Notes: generated from the sequence alone by a model not told the origin. A stretch of DNA of 64,000 nt from Dichetophora obliterata (GCA_963920525.1 OY986439.1:22782819-22846818); one strand, 5' to 3'. Shown: positions 32,951 through 45,247, counted from the stretch's first letter. Program-made: numbers and translations.

Positions 32951-34577
32951 GGGCTGTGCGAATAATCGCCCAAGTTACAATCGTCCAAAAGAACGAAAAT
33001 GAACAATCACTCAAAAAAAATCAGCTAAAAATTTTGGGCAATTGTTCGTTTTTTTTTTTGCGATTGACAATGAACAAATGCCCAAATTTCGAGGAATAAA
33101 TAATCGCCCAAAAATATTTTTGATCATCGCAGTTAAGTCGATTGTACACTATGAACAAACGCTCAAATTTTTTGGGCGAATATTCATTTCATGATTTTGG
33201 CGGCAGTTTGCAGTTTTGGGCAATTGTTTATTACTTTTTTGGACGATTGTACATAATGAACAAACGCCCAAATTTTTTGGGCGATTATTCATTCCAGAAT
33301 TTGGGCGTTTGTAACTTGAGCGATTATTCAGACAGTCGTATTAATCTGTGCGAATATTCGCCCAAGTTACAATCGCCCAAATTGTGAAATTAATAATTGC
33401 CCAAATTATGAAATTAATAATTGTCCATCGAACGCTAAAATTTTTGGGCTATTGTTCCTTTTGAGTTTGGGCAATTGTTCCTAATGAATGTTCGCCCAAA
33501 TTTTGAGAACGGAATAATTGCCCAAAAATATTTTTTATGTGATTCTTCATTTAGCTATGTCGTATTCGAGATGGACATTATGGCCGTAAAGTGGTTTGCC
33601 CTTGTACGGAATTTTAAAAACTACATTCCGAGCAAGGGCAAATTTTTTCGGGTGCTTGTTAATTTGGGGATTGGGCGAATGCAACTTGGGCGCATATTCG
33701 CATAGACTAATACGGCTGTGCGAATAATCGCCCAAACTCAAAATGAGCAATCACCCAAAAAAATTTTGGGTGATTGTACCTTGGGCGAATATTCGCACAG
33801 ACTAAGAGCCTGCACAGAATCAAAAATCGTTGCGATCGACGATTCGTTGTTGTTGGAAAATACGTGCAAAATAGGCAGCTCGTTTTCTGCAACGATAAAT
33901 CGCAGACTTAGAATCTATGCTATTTCAATCGTCGGTCGCAACGATTTTTGATTCTGTTCAGGCTCTAATATGGTTGTGCGAATAATCGCCCAAGTACAAT
34001 CGCCCAAAAGTACGGAAATGAACAATCGCCCAAAAAACCGGTAAAAATTTTTTTTGGGCGATTGTTCATTGCATTTTTGGGAGATTGCACATTATGAACA
34101 AACGCCCACATTTTTTGGGCGATTATTCGTTTCACGATTTGGGCGAATGTTCGCAGTGTTGGGCGATTGTTCATCACTCTTTTGGGTGATTGTCATTATG
34201 AACAAACGCCCAATTTTTTTTTTGGGTGATTGTTCATTTTTGGGTTTGGGCGATTGTTCATTTTAGGTTTGGGCGATTGTTCGTTTTGTTTTTTTTTGGG
34301 CAATTGTCCATAATGAACAACCGCCCAAATTTCAAATATTGAACCATCGCCCAAAAATATTTTTTGGGAGATTGTTAATTGCATTTTTGGGCGATTGTAC
34401 ATTATGAACAACTGCAAAATTTTTTGAGAGAGTATTCATTTCACGATTTGGGCGAATTTTCGCAGTTTTGGGCGATTGTTCATAACTTTTTGAGGCTATT
34501 GTACATTATGAAAAAACGCCCAATTTTTTTCGGGTGATTGCTCATTTTTGGGTTTGGGCGATTATTCGCACAGCCTT
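32951..34577. repeat. 1.6-kb field of GGGCGATT/AATCGCCC inverted repeats
   Basis: The field starts GGCTGTGCGAATAATCGCCC and ends with the exact inverse tip (GGGCGATTATTCGCACAGCC). Between them, tens of degenerate 12-18-bp units of GGGCGATTGTTCATTATGAA and their complements (GAACAAACGCCCAAATT) alternate in both orientations. Extra internal tips lie at about 33,338, 33,680, 33,715, 33,785 and 33,972, so several related elements are probably arrayed or nested. 33,715-33,801 is itself a complete small hairpin. Short open frames on both strands across the field read as repeats of GDCSF or NRP type and are by-products. No gene. Confidence 0.85.
33806..33965. mobile_element. 160-bp MITE with GAGCCTGCACAGAATC ends
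   Basis: Inverted ends GAGCCTG(C/A)ACAGAATCAAAA, then ATCGTTGCGA(T/C)CGACGATT, flanked by TAA (33,803-33,805; 33,966-33,968). It sits inside the GGGCGATT field. The TWA-type duplication suggests a PIF/Harbinger MITE. Non-coding. Confidence 0.85.
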
Positions 34578-37500
34578 GGAAAAGATGTATCATCTTTTTA
34601 TGCTTTTTTTAATAAAAATTAAAAATGGAATTTAATATTTTTTCTTACCATAGTAAAAACAACTTTACTTTACTTCTTGGTTTTTACAACGTCATTTTCA
34701 ACTGTCAGTTATCAATCAAATAAAAAAATCACAACACCTGTGCATTTTTACTATCTTTGACAATGTTGAAATATTAAAATCAACTTAATTATTAAATTGA
34801 ACTATGCAGTAAAGCTTTGCGATAGCTTTATTGAGGTAATATTTAAGGTGATTATGTTTTATGTAGGCATTAAACTGACAAAGTGACAACGAAACATAAT
34901 CAGAAACCGAGTAAAAATAAAAATCTGTTCTGAGTTATATTTATATTATATTATATTATATTATATAAATATAAATTATTATATTTATAATTTATAATAA
35001 ATTCAAAATTGTGTTATTTTTTGACAAAATTTCTTTGCACTAAAAAATTTTTAAATTTTCTCTAATTTTTCAATAGTAAATAGAAAATATTACTTTGCCA
35101 TAGCTACTTTAAATTTTTCAAAGACTACTTTTTATGGAATAAAGTCTAGTTTCGACAGGCATTAACCATAATTTTCTAAAAAGCATGATTATAAGGCTAT
35201 AAAGTTGGGGTTTTTTTAATGCCTTTTTTGTCCTTGACTTTTCATATGAAGTTGTTGTCAATTATGTAAAAAAAAATCAATAAAATATTATTAAAATTTA
35301 TGCCGATATCTTACATAATTTGAATTTTTTTAGTAGCATCCTGTTTAGCAACAGGTATGTTTTTAAGGATCAAAATAAAGTTTTGACAACCATTACTTTC
35401 TCATAAAGCATAGTTTTAGAGCTTCTTAGTTGAGTTTTGCCCATGCCTTTTTATATGAAATAATATTTGTTTTAAAAACCATTACTAAATAATTAAAATT
35501 GAACTCGATATCTTAAATGAATAAATTAATTCATTTTTATAAACGCCCCTTATTTTGCTATCTTAAATTGCTGCAAATGCAACCTTATAGCGTGAGTTGC
35601 TTAATGCCATGCAGCATGAGTCAATGCACTTGGCCACACATTCACTCAAATACTCCCTCTCTCATTCCCTCACTCACTCATATATTTAGCTTCTAGACAG
35701 TTTGTCGGTTGTCTTCACCCAGTGTGCCATACGGATCCGTTTCGAATTCGATGTGGACTTGCTTTTTCGTATATTTTATTCGATACTGATCCGTATTCGT
35801 ATGAAATTAATCTAAAAAGCTTGAATCGTCTCGGAAAATGATTCAGATTGAAAATGGAACAATAAGTTTTATGCTAGATTCAAAAAAATTGTAAATATTT
35901 ATTTTTATATAATTATTTTTGTTGCAGTACCAAGTCATTCTGTAATACCTTTGTAAATATTTTAAGATTTTTTTGTAAATAATTTAAGATATAAAATATA
36001 TAAAATGAAAAAAAAAGTAATTTGAAATAAAACTAAGTACAGAAGGGTATTTTATATCCCTTACCCATAGAACATAAAATAAAAAATTTGATAACTTGAT
36101 TGCCTTTTTTATGTAAACGTTCCATTCCATTCCATCACGAAATGGCCATTGCTTTGGCGGATTTGTAACGGGTGAATTTCACGCTGACAGCCTCGTAACG
36201 GGTTCGAAATGGATTCGCATCAGTTTTGATGCACATTGAGAGTTTATTAATATATAGTATAAATGCAAGAACTGATCTGAATGATTTTTTTACAATTTTT
36301 ACTTGCACTGAGCTGGTTTTATCTGTTTTTACCCATACATTTGTTCTCAACACCTACATCCTCTATCTGCCTCACTTCCGAGGTTTCCAATACAAAAAGC
36401 TAAAAAAAGTAGCTTGTAATTCGAAAATAGCTTATCTCTCTCTTACGAATTGACTCCTAGACGGGTCAAGTGAATGAGATGGTCCTGTTATTTTACTTTC
36501 CATACAAAAAGTTATTAACAACGTTGCCGCTTTGGTTGAATTGAACCAAATGTGGTAGGTTTTTTTTTTCTTTAAATCGGCTTCTTTTTATTTGGTAGAT
36601 TTTTTTCAATCTGATAGATTTTATTCGATTTTTTAAATTTGGTAGCGATTTAAATTTTTTTTGCAAATAAAACTTGTTGAAATTAAATCGAAATGGAAAT
36701 CATAACATTTGGTTCATCTTGTTAAAATAATGAAAATTTTGTAACCCTCCCAAGTTTCATATTTTTGAAAACTTTCCAATTTTTTTAAATCGACTGTCAA
36801 AATTGCCCGCAATTTTTGGCGTTATTATCTATAGAAAGAAATTTTGTTGACTTTCCTTTGATAAAAAGAAAATGTATTCACAAGTTAGAGGCTAATACAA
36901 TTAATTGAGAATTAAAAAAATAATGCTGAAGTTCACTATTTTTGGTCGGCTAAGCCCCAGGTTTTTAATTTTTTAGTTTTATATGAAACTACACCTTTTT
37001 CTTTATGTGGCCTCAAAATTTTTTATAGCTTAATTTATTTATGTTTCTCTAGTCAAATGAGTTCAAAGACTGTGATTTTATTTTATAGCAACAATTTTAA
37101 TTTGATTGAAGCGAGCGAGCAAAGCTCTTTTAGAACAGCTAGTTTGAAGAAAGTTGGACTAAGCATATCTCTGAAATGGGTGAACCGATTTTAAAATGTT
37201 TTAATTTTAACTGTTCTACCTTTCTTAAATTATTTCCCTACGAAGCCAAAATTTCAAAATGTTATTTAGTTTACAAATTAGTTTTATTGCAGAAAACCAA
37301 CAATTTGAAAATTCAATTTTTTTTTTTGTGAACTATGTGTATTAGGACATTCTAAATTCAATGATAAAAAATGTTAGCCCACTCGCAAGTAGCTTAAAAG
37401 TTAAGAAGTTGTATAAATACTCAGTATAAAGACCTGAAAAACTTGTAATTTTTTAAATTTTCTTTCTAAGCTTTATGGGTAGCTAAAAAAAGATTATGCT

Positions 37501-37670
37501 ATTACCTATTACACAAGTAATTAACCATGAAAAAAAATCTGTATTTCTTTTGAAGATTTAACATTTTTCATATTATGCACACTTGGCGGTTCATCCTTTT
37601 ACGAAATAACCAAAACGTAATTATTAAGAATTATTTTTGTACTGATACCCACTTTTTCTTAATCACAACA
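34578..37670. other. AT-rich unannotated DNA with weak repeats
   Basis: The stretch contains a TATAT tract (34,937-34,985). About 35,130-35,340 and 35,375-35,520 form a diverged ~240-bp duplication (ATAAAGT-TAGTTTTGACA, CCATTA-TTTCT, AAAGCAT-TT, ATGCCTTTTT-TAT). A weak inverted pair lies at about 35,730-36,215 (GGATCCGTTTCGAATTCG against GGGTTCGAAATGGATTCG). At 37,106-37,144 GAGCGAGCAAAGCTC followed by ACAGCTAGT resembles a Helitron-like 3' end. No gene is supported. Confidence 0.45.
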
Positions 37671-37675
37671 ATTCT

Positions 37676-37745
37676 CGCATTCACGATGTGGTGTATATGT
37701 GATAAATTTTTACAAAATTTACAACTTATTGTGAACGAACCTTTT
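37676..37745 (-). mobile_element. Solo end of the TTCACGATGTGG MITE
   Basis: ATTCACGATGTGGTGTAT and the following TGTGATAAATTTTTACAAAA, ACAACTTATTGTGAACGAAC match the inverted right end of the element at 43,488-43,950. The rest of the element is missing. Confidence 0.75.
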
Positions 37746-38014
37746 TGATTTAGTTTCTACAAGTGAATTGGATTGATATCTTCTTATATTTATTTGAAAT
37801 ATGCTTTAATATATCGAAAACTTAAATACTCTGCTCTTGTATTCTATGGATCTGGCGTGTGGGGATCAAATCTGTCAGTTCAGAATTCTGTTAAATTTTT
37901 AGCCTTTTTAGGATTTCTACAATGAATTCCATCAGATTCATGTTTATACTTTAACGTATCTGTGGCGTTTTATAATAAAATCTTAAGTCGACTTAAGGCA
38001 TATCTGAGTTATAG

Positions 38015-38170
38015 ATGTAGCTGTGTTTCAAGCATATAGCACTATAAACACACAAAATCTGGAGTTTCTAGCATGATCGTAGCCAAAATTATGACACAAA
38101 AACGAAAATCCCTTTCATATAACTTGTATGGCGATTGAAAACTTTAAAGAAAGATTTCTCCAAACATGAT
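38015..38170 (+). repeat. Dispersed repeat, second copy
   Basis: Matches 32,165-32,325 (ATAGCACTATAAACACACAA, ACACAAAAACGAAA, TATGGCGATTGAAAACTTTA). Diverged; no termini. Confidence 0.65.
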
Positions 38171-38381
38171 TTTTACACTAAAGATGTTATTATAAAATGC
38201 CACAGATATATTTGTATTAATATATGATATTTGTTTATATAATAAAGTAAGTATATGAGCAAACTTTTGGTTTGATAACAATTTTACATGTATTCAATTA
38301 CTTCATTTGCTTTTATATTCTGTGTATCATGATTCTTCACATGATCCTTAAAACTACTTACAAAGTGTGCCTTAAATATTA

Positions 38382-38609
38382 GGGTATTCACGATTCAAAG
38401 CACTTGAGGACTTGTGCACTTTAAAAAAATACACGTACATATGTCAAAAATCTTCACAAGTGCTTTTCTACTATAGCCTTAGCTTTATGACTTGAGCAGT
38501 TGTGCACATTGACAAATTTTCTAGCTTTGAAAAAGTGATAATGGTGTATTCACGAAAACCTAACTGCAAAACTGCACAGGAGGAGAGTGCACTGAATCGT
38601 GAATACCCC
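38382..38609. mobile_element. GGGTATTCACGATTCA MITE, 228 bp
   Basis: Inverted ends GGGTATTCACGATTCA.(A/T)GCACTT and its inverse, flanked by TA. The interior is rich in GTGCACTT/CACTTGTGCA motifs. The sibling lies at 42,344-42,534. It shares the first 13 bp with the CACGATGTGG elements but has a different body. Confidence 0.88.
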
Positions 38610-38611
38610 TA

Positions 38612-41269
38612 TTAATAAAACTCATTTCGTGAGCTAAGCATGTGTACAAATAACCCCATATTGACTTTAATGAGCGCATATCATTTGTATATGATCGAAC
38701 TTAAATAACTAAAAACGAAAAACACTTAAAACCAAAAAGAGCGCTATAAATAAAATGTCGTAAAAAAAGCGGCTATCACTAAAAAATTTGACAGCTGCAA
38801 GTGTTGAACTGTCAATTGAATATCAAATAACTCAAGAATGTCTAGTTAAACTTTTTCAAAATTAAACGTCTATAAATCAATTTACTTTGAGTGCGGCGAG
38901 TAGCTTTTGATCCACGATGAGTTTTACTTTATCCACTTTATCAGCTGCTTTCGATCCAAGAGCATTGAATCTAATTATTTTATTTGGAGTATGTACGCGT
39001 GTGTGTGTGTGTATTTGTATTTGAAAGGTTAACCCCTTTTTTATTTAATCTCATAGCGCGTACAAATATTGACTCAATTTTATTGACTCTTTTTTTTCGT
39101 TTGTGGCGCTACTTGGCTGCATTGACTGTATTTGATGCATGTCAATGAAGTGTCATGACGATCAATATCGTAAATAGTGCGTGGCGATCGATCAGGTACT
39201 TGAACGGGCTGAGAAAGCGGCAAGTTGATTAATGGTATGAATTGTTAAACTCTACGAGGAGGAAGTGGAGCGAGATCATTGAACGATCAATAACGACAAA
39301 TGATGACTGAGTGATCGCAACGATCAGATTGAGCTCTAGTTACACGAATTTAGGAGCATTAAAATTATTAAAATATAAAACTAAGTATATACATATACAT
39401 ATGTATATAATATTGTTATGAAAAACAATTTTGAAAATGATCATTCTGTTGATGTTTCATTGGTTTCAAACTCGGGTCAGCAGTTAATAGAGGGTTTTTC
39501 ACATCTCACATTTAATTAATTAGTTTACCACTCTGTTAAATATTTTACGGAAATTTCATAGATGCATTCAACCAGCAATCATGAACTTATCCTAATGATC
39601 ATTATGATCTTGTGTAGATTAAGATATAATCAATACCGTTAAAAAACTCGCATAAAAACCGTTGCAACTCATAAAAGATACTCATAATTTGATGCTCAAT
39701 AAACTGATCACTAAAAGATCGAAGTGAACAAAGTTACATTTTTAACCATTGATAAGTAATCAAAGCGATATCAATCAAGTAATAGCATCAATTAGCAAAA
39801 ATAACGCTTTAATGTTATAATTTTAGTAATCAGTTCATTGATCATCAAGTCTTTAAATGCAATATGAGTCTTTCATTAACGTTTCATTCATTCATTCTCC
39901 AATCAATATCCGTTCATTACTCTTATAGCTTGGCGTTGCCATTTATAGCAACAATAAAAAAAATGGTTATCTTGAGCAATTAAAGATCATGAAGAAATGA
40001 TAAAAAAAAATACTTTTTTAACGTTTATACCTAATCAACTTAAATCACACAAAAAAAAAAGAAAAACCAAACCCAAGACGCCGTCAGCTAAAAAAAACTC
40101 CAAGACAGTCAATGCAACAAAGATCCCAGTTAAGAGATAAGAACAAACCTTTTATTTCTACCATATAAAAAAAAAAAAAATGAAAATTGAAAATAAATGA
40201 AAAGTCTGGTATATACAAGTTAATGTCTCAAAGACAAGAAAAAAATTTTTTGTGGCATTACATAAGTAAAATTTTTTAAAAACTTTTAAAGCTGCTTAAA
40301 CACGTGCCAAAATTTAAGAGAAAAAAACCACTCAATATAATTCCTATGAATTACTTTTCCTCTGACGTATTTATGCCTTGAGCACTACTACATTTTTCTG
40401 TCTTTGTATTCGTTCAACAGCAACACCTGCAAGCAAATCTTTTCACTCAATTAAAATGCAAACGTTTAATAAGAGCTAAGGAGATATATTTGAAAAATAA
40501 GGAAAAAAAAATACAAAAAATAGCCGCTCACATGTTGCCAACAGTTAGTCTAGGGGGCTTGTTTGCAATGTTGCGTTGCTTTTCAACAACAACAACAACA
40601 ACAACAACAGCACAACAACATCTAATTATAATTCATTGGCGTTAGCGGAAATGCGCTATACGGTCATTTTTGTTGTGTGTGTTTTTTTTTTTATTTGCTT
40701 TTGATGTAGACGATATTGGCTTATGTGATGGTGATCAGCTAGGTTTTGATGACGTTCAGTTTGTTGCAAGATAACTCACTCAACATACCGTGAACGTGCT
40801 CAAAAGCACTTGTTTGCAAATCAAAAATAATATATTTTCTTTGAATAAAAAACTTTATAGGAGCATTAATAAAGCTAATCACATGCATTTTTTCCACAAA
40901 TCTGCACAGTGGATAGGTTTCGTCGGGCCACCTGTCGTTTGTCCGCTGCAATAAGCTGTTACTTTTTGCTCACAATTTTTTTCATGTCAAAAAGCTATAT
41001 TTTGGCAAAAGAAAACATTGTCGAGTTTAAGTTGCTGATCTTAAAAGCTCCTAATTACTCATGCTAGGTAAATGAAGCATGACAAAACCATTATTTCTTA
41101 AATACAACGTAGCTGCGAGGCCTCAAAAGCACTGTTACTATTCTCTATTACATTTCTTCGGACAGGGCTGCTACGACACTGATGACATCTACCTTACACA
41201 GTAAGCGATAATGGGAGTAGGTAAGCTGCTTATGACGCACAAGATAGGAAAAAAACAGAATTCATTAAA
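38612..41269. other. Unannotated DNA, GATC-rich in part
   Basis: No element ends or genes are seen. Around 39,150-39,345 the tetramer GATC occurs about eight times, often as CGATCAAT or CGATCGATCAG. Further TGATCA sites follow to 39,860. A GTGT run lies at 38,999-39,013 and A-rich tracts near 40,010-40,190. Confidence 0.45.
40584..40609. repeat. CAA trinucleotide microsatellite
   Basis: Eight CAA units ending in CAG, within a longer C/A-rich stretch. Confidence 0.95.
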
Positions 41270-42065
41270 CCTTTGAGAGGTAATCTACGTCAATTCGACT
41301 TACAAAATCTCACCAATGACACTACAATGAGAAAGCAAAAATAGGCAAAATGTAAACAAAGTTTAACAGTCAAAGTTTTAACAAAAAATAACTAAATCAA
41401 TTAAAATCTAATTTTTTAAACTTTGATGGCACTAAACCCACAATGTTAAATTCAATTAGTCAAAGTTTTATTCATTAACCTCTTCTTCATTCGAAAAATA
41501 GCAAAATGTCTGAGTGACAGTTTTGGTCACTCAGAAAGAGAGCACATTCCGCCCTAACATTGCCTTTTCTAGTTATACCGTGATATTGTCCTTATACAAA
41601 ACGACGAATGACAAAGACTGCTGCAAGATATGCAATTCCAATACATATAGAAAGCACAAAGTTGAACTTTGCATTTCTTGCTAAAATTAATATATTTTAT
41701 ATTTTTTTATTTTGTGAATTAGAACTATTTAATAACCAAATGTAACGAAATTCGTGAAAAATATTTTTATGTTTCTATTTTAAATCAAATTATACTTTCT
41801 GACTATGCATTTGACTATGCATAAAGTTCAAAATGAGCTCCTGAAAATATTTCAGAAAAATTTAATTAACCTTACAAATTAAATTTAGTCAGTAATGCCG
41901 TTTAAATTTCTGTGTTTTTATTTTAATAAAGCTCTAATATGATCTTATTTTAAATTTGGAGAAGGTCTGATTTATATTCTTTTCAAAAAAAGGTTTAAAA
42001 TTGAACTACGTCGATCTGACGTAGATTACGTACAACGTGTATAAAATATGATTATCTCTGTAGGG
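41270..42065 (+). mobile_element. TTAA-type MITE with GAGAGGTAATCTACGTC ends, copy A
   Basis: The left end CCTTTGAGAGGTAATCTACG and the inverted right end CCCTACAGAGATAATC face each other, with TACGTCGATCTGACGTAG near the right end. About 41,575-42,065 aligns in reverse with 45,797-46,280 (GTCCTTATACAAAACGACGA, AAAGTTGAACTTTGCATTTC, CTAAAATTAATATATTTTAT). Copy A has an additional ~280 bp after its left tip (41,300-41,575). The flanks are degenerate TTAA. Non-coding. Confidence 0.7.
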
Positions 42066-42343
42066 CTTACAAAACTCTCCGCTATGCCTAAAAACTAAAC
42101 GAAAACGATAGATAACACACCAAAACCACAAACGAAAGCAAATTATGCGAGATATTGGCCCATATGAATAAAAATTAGTATCTTCAGTAATTTGTAGTAA
42201 CTACCAAAAAGTAAAGTGCTACAAAAAAGCTTGGATTCGGTATGAATAAAAATTTTGTTAGAAATTATATGACTACTAACCTCGAAAGTAGCATTTACTA
42301 CAAAAATGTGATATATGTTTATCACAGCTGGTAAATTTTAATA

Positions 42344-42534
42344 GGGGTATTCACGATTCAGTGCACTTGCCAGTGCATTTGAGGACTAAAGCAAATGCGT
42401 ACTTGTGCACATTGAAAATTTTGACAACTTAGAAAACAGTGATGGTGGCATGTTCACGAAAACCCAACTGCACAACTGCAAAATTCCTACACTCCTCAAC
42501 TGCACAGGCAAGTGCAGTGAATAGTGAATACCCC
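42344..42534. mobile_element. GGGTATTCACGATTCA MITE, 191 bp
   Basis: Inverted ends GGGGTATTCACGATTCAGTG and its inverse, then CACTTGCC.GTGCA, flanked by TA (42,342-42,343; 42,535-42,536). Sibling of 38,382-38,609. Confidence 0.88.
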
Positions 42535-43200
42535 TAATAAAGTGCATATGAAGAGCTTTTTAAAATTGTCCATGACCGATTGCCATGTCTGTAGTCTGCA
42601 GTTTGCTTTCAACTTCAACAAATCTTCTTTTCGCCTGCCCAAATAAGTACCAAATTAAATAAATTCAATGAACTTAATATATATAAATAATTTACTACAA
42701 ACTTGTCGTATGCCATTTTGCTTAATACTCAAAATCAGTAGCAAACACTACTTTTATTCATACCAATCTGGCTAATTTGTAGCATCTTGGAAACAGCTGA
42801 TTCTTGTAGTGTAGGAAAGTGGACTGTATTCATATAAACTTACTACTTCTGAGGTTTTTTTATTTTAAATTGTAGTAAAGTCGAATCTTTTACTTCTATT
42901 CACACGGGCCATTATTTCTATAATAATTTCTACAATTTAAAGAACGAATTTTAATTTGCTTTCGCAGGCTTTTACAAAAATTATGTTTGATAAAATATTG
43001 TATATATAAATTTAAGTGAACATTATTTGTTCCAGGTTAACTCTTAAAGTACTGGCCCGATTTTTATAAAATAAATTTTGAAATATCATATTTGTACTAC
43101 ATCACTTTTTAGGTGTATTTTCCTTTCAAAATTTTATTAGTTAAAGTATTTAATTAAAGAATTAAGTGTTTTTAGAAATCATCTCAGCTGCCACGCATTG

Positions 43201-43419
43201 CTTAATCGTTTTGTTTTCACGCGTTTGTGTTGCGAGAGCTTCAATAAACTCTATGTTGCTCTCTTCTCTTCCTATTTTGTGCTCAGCTAGTAGATGTGAG
43301 GCTCATTGTTTTGTTTTTGTTGCGCTGTGCTGACCGAGCACAAAAAAAAAAGAGAAGAGAGCAACATAGAGTTTATTGAAGCTCTCGCAACACAAACGCG
43401 TGAAAACAAAACGATTAAG
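43201..43419. repeat. Near-perfect hairpin with 84-bp arms
   Basis: 43,201-43,284 and 43,336-43,419 are reverse complements over 84 bp with only three mismatches, all inside one pyrimidine/A-run. They surround a 51-nt loop. The arms start CTTAATCGTTTTG and contain CACGCGTTTGTGTTGCGAG. No matching copy elsewhere in the window and no clear target duplication. Such an arm length would give a long dsRNA if transcribed. Confidence 0.9.
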
Positions 43420-43487
43420 AATCGAGTAAAGCGAAAAATAAGATTAATATTGTATGTAATATTACATGTATTGTCTTAAAGATATTA

Positions 43488-43950
43488 AGGGTATTCATAA
43501 TGCGGTATATTTGCCCTTGTATTGTGTATTTTTGATAAATTTGATAATTGTAATAAATTTGGTAAAATTACAAAAACAAAATGTACAGTATTCAAAATAC
43601 AACCCTGTGGCATAAATACAGCGATGGAACCCTGTTGTATTCTTTGTTTATTTCATTGTGTATTAGATCAGCTGATCGCAAAAGCATTTCTACTCAGAAT
43701 GGAGGAAGCTACCGGCAAAGCTGTGAGTTTATTAAATAAAAATTAATATAATTTAGTGTTTCGTTGCAATTTTTGTATGATTTCCTTTAGTTAAAAGATG
43801 ATTTAAATTAATATTTCAAAATAAAAGAACATAAAAGACCAGCTGATTTTCAAAAATACAATGATTTAGTGAAGGTTCGTTCACAATAAGTTGTAACTAT
43901 TGTAAATTTTGTAAAAATTTATCACAAATACAACACATCGGGAATACCAT
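43488..43950. mobile_element. GGGTATTCAYRATGYGG MITE, unfilled copy
   Basis: Inverted ends AGGGTATTCATAATGCGG and (inverted) ATGGTATTCCCGATGTGTTG, flanked by TA. It is the same body as 29,405-30,383 without the 519-bp insertion, and so serves as the empty-site reference. The 74-residue plus-strand frame at 43,522-43,746 is incidental. Confidence 0.85.
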
Positions 43951-44249
43951 TATTGTTAAAAAATCCCGCGTAGAAGCCGTTGACAACTTTGGCTTGCTAG
44001 TTCATCAATAAATTCAATTCATCATCGTGAATGTCCAATCATACATATTTTTGATTACTTCGATACACATTCCCTAATGGGTCAGAAGAAGGTTCATAAC
44101 ATCTTCATTTGTGGATTTGCTACTGCATTTTTTAAGTGGTTAAGACGATATTGGCGATAGTCTTTCATTCGAGCCAATTGGTAGTTCTGCAGATGATATG
44201 ATTTTTATCTAATTTTCTAAATCGCAAACTCTGAGTACACTTATTGCAG

Positions 44250-44590
44250 AATCAAAACTTATAAATGAAATCTCAAGTGAATAGCTTAACTTTTGTGGTT
44301 TTTAAAATTTTTTTTGTTATTATGACGTCATTTTGTATGGGAGGTTGGCGTAGTTTTGATCCGATTTGGCTTATTTTCGAACTTGATATTTATATTTTAG
44401 TTAGCAGCTTGTATATCGAATTTCAATACGGCAGCTTCAAAATTACGGATATATTAATGATCAGAACTAAACAGACGGACATACGGACTTGGCTAAATTG
44501 ACTCAGGTGATGATGGTGATCAAGAATATATATACTTGTTCACTCCTGCCAAGCCTCTTTATGGGCGTTATAAATGGAATGACAAATATA
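44250..44590 (+). repeat. Dispersed fly repeat, fragment
   Basis: TTTTGTATGGGAGGTTGGCG, GATCCGATTTGGC, GACGGACATACGGACTTGGC and GATCAAGAATATATATACTT in the same order as 1640-2400. CTGCCAAGCCTC replaces CTGCCACGCCTCC. Truncated at both sides. Confidence 0.75.
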
Positions 44591-45247
44591 TATGGGCAAA
44601 TCCACAGAAAAGTCAACCGTGACCAAAAATTAAAACTTATTAAAAACGTCTTATTTTATGATATTATCTATGAGAAACATTTTATTTTTATTAAATTAAG
44701 CAATTTATACATAAATTCATTTATGTACTATGATGATCAAATCGCCTGCACTGTTTCACAAATGCATTTTTTTCGTTAATTTTTAGTTAATGTTTTGTAA
44801 ACTTTTTTGTTTTAGTTAAAATGGAGAAAAGTGGCTAAAGATAGTGAAAAAATGGTTGGGGCAAGGAAAGGACAATATATTAAATTTGTTTTTTATACAA
44901 ATAAAATTGTTAATTGTGGCGTTAAAAATACGATATTTGAGATGATGTTGGACTTTTCTTAAAACTTATTTAATTTGCCATTTTTTTGTTCCTTTAGACG
45001 TTCAAGGTGCAAAATTGTATTTTTTTTTTCTTATTAAATAACTTAAATTTAGATAATTCAAATTTATTGAAAGGTCTGTCCTCGTTTTTGAGAATTTTTA
45101 AGAAATTTTAAAAATTTGAATCAAAACAGACTTAAGCTGTTGTTGCTTATTGACACTGAATTAATAGTTGCTTTTTTAAACACACACAAAGTACGATTTA
45201 TGGCTCTTTTCTTTAGTTATTTCCGAACAAAAACGGTTCGTTTTTAA

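Noticed and set aside
33142..34417. Many 60-80-residue frames on both strands with repeating GDCSF or NRPK residues
   Set aside because: They reflect the GGGCGATT inverted-repeat field; the same words appear on both strands, which excludes coding constraint.
29515..34577. A CRISPR-like reading of the regularly recurring AATCGCCC words
   Set aside because: The units alternate in orientation, are degenerate and have no constant spacer length. The DNA is eukaryotic, and the inverted tips define foldback elements.
35727..36216. A possible MITE bounded by GTTTCGAATTCG and GGGTTCGAAATGG
   Set aside because: Inverted similarity is short, there is no target duplication, and the partial copy at 10,690-10,800 does not share a clear boundary. 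It is kept only as a note in the region description.
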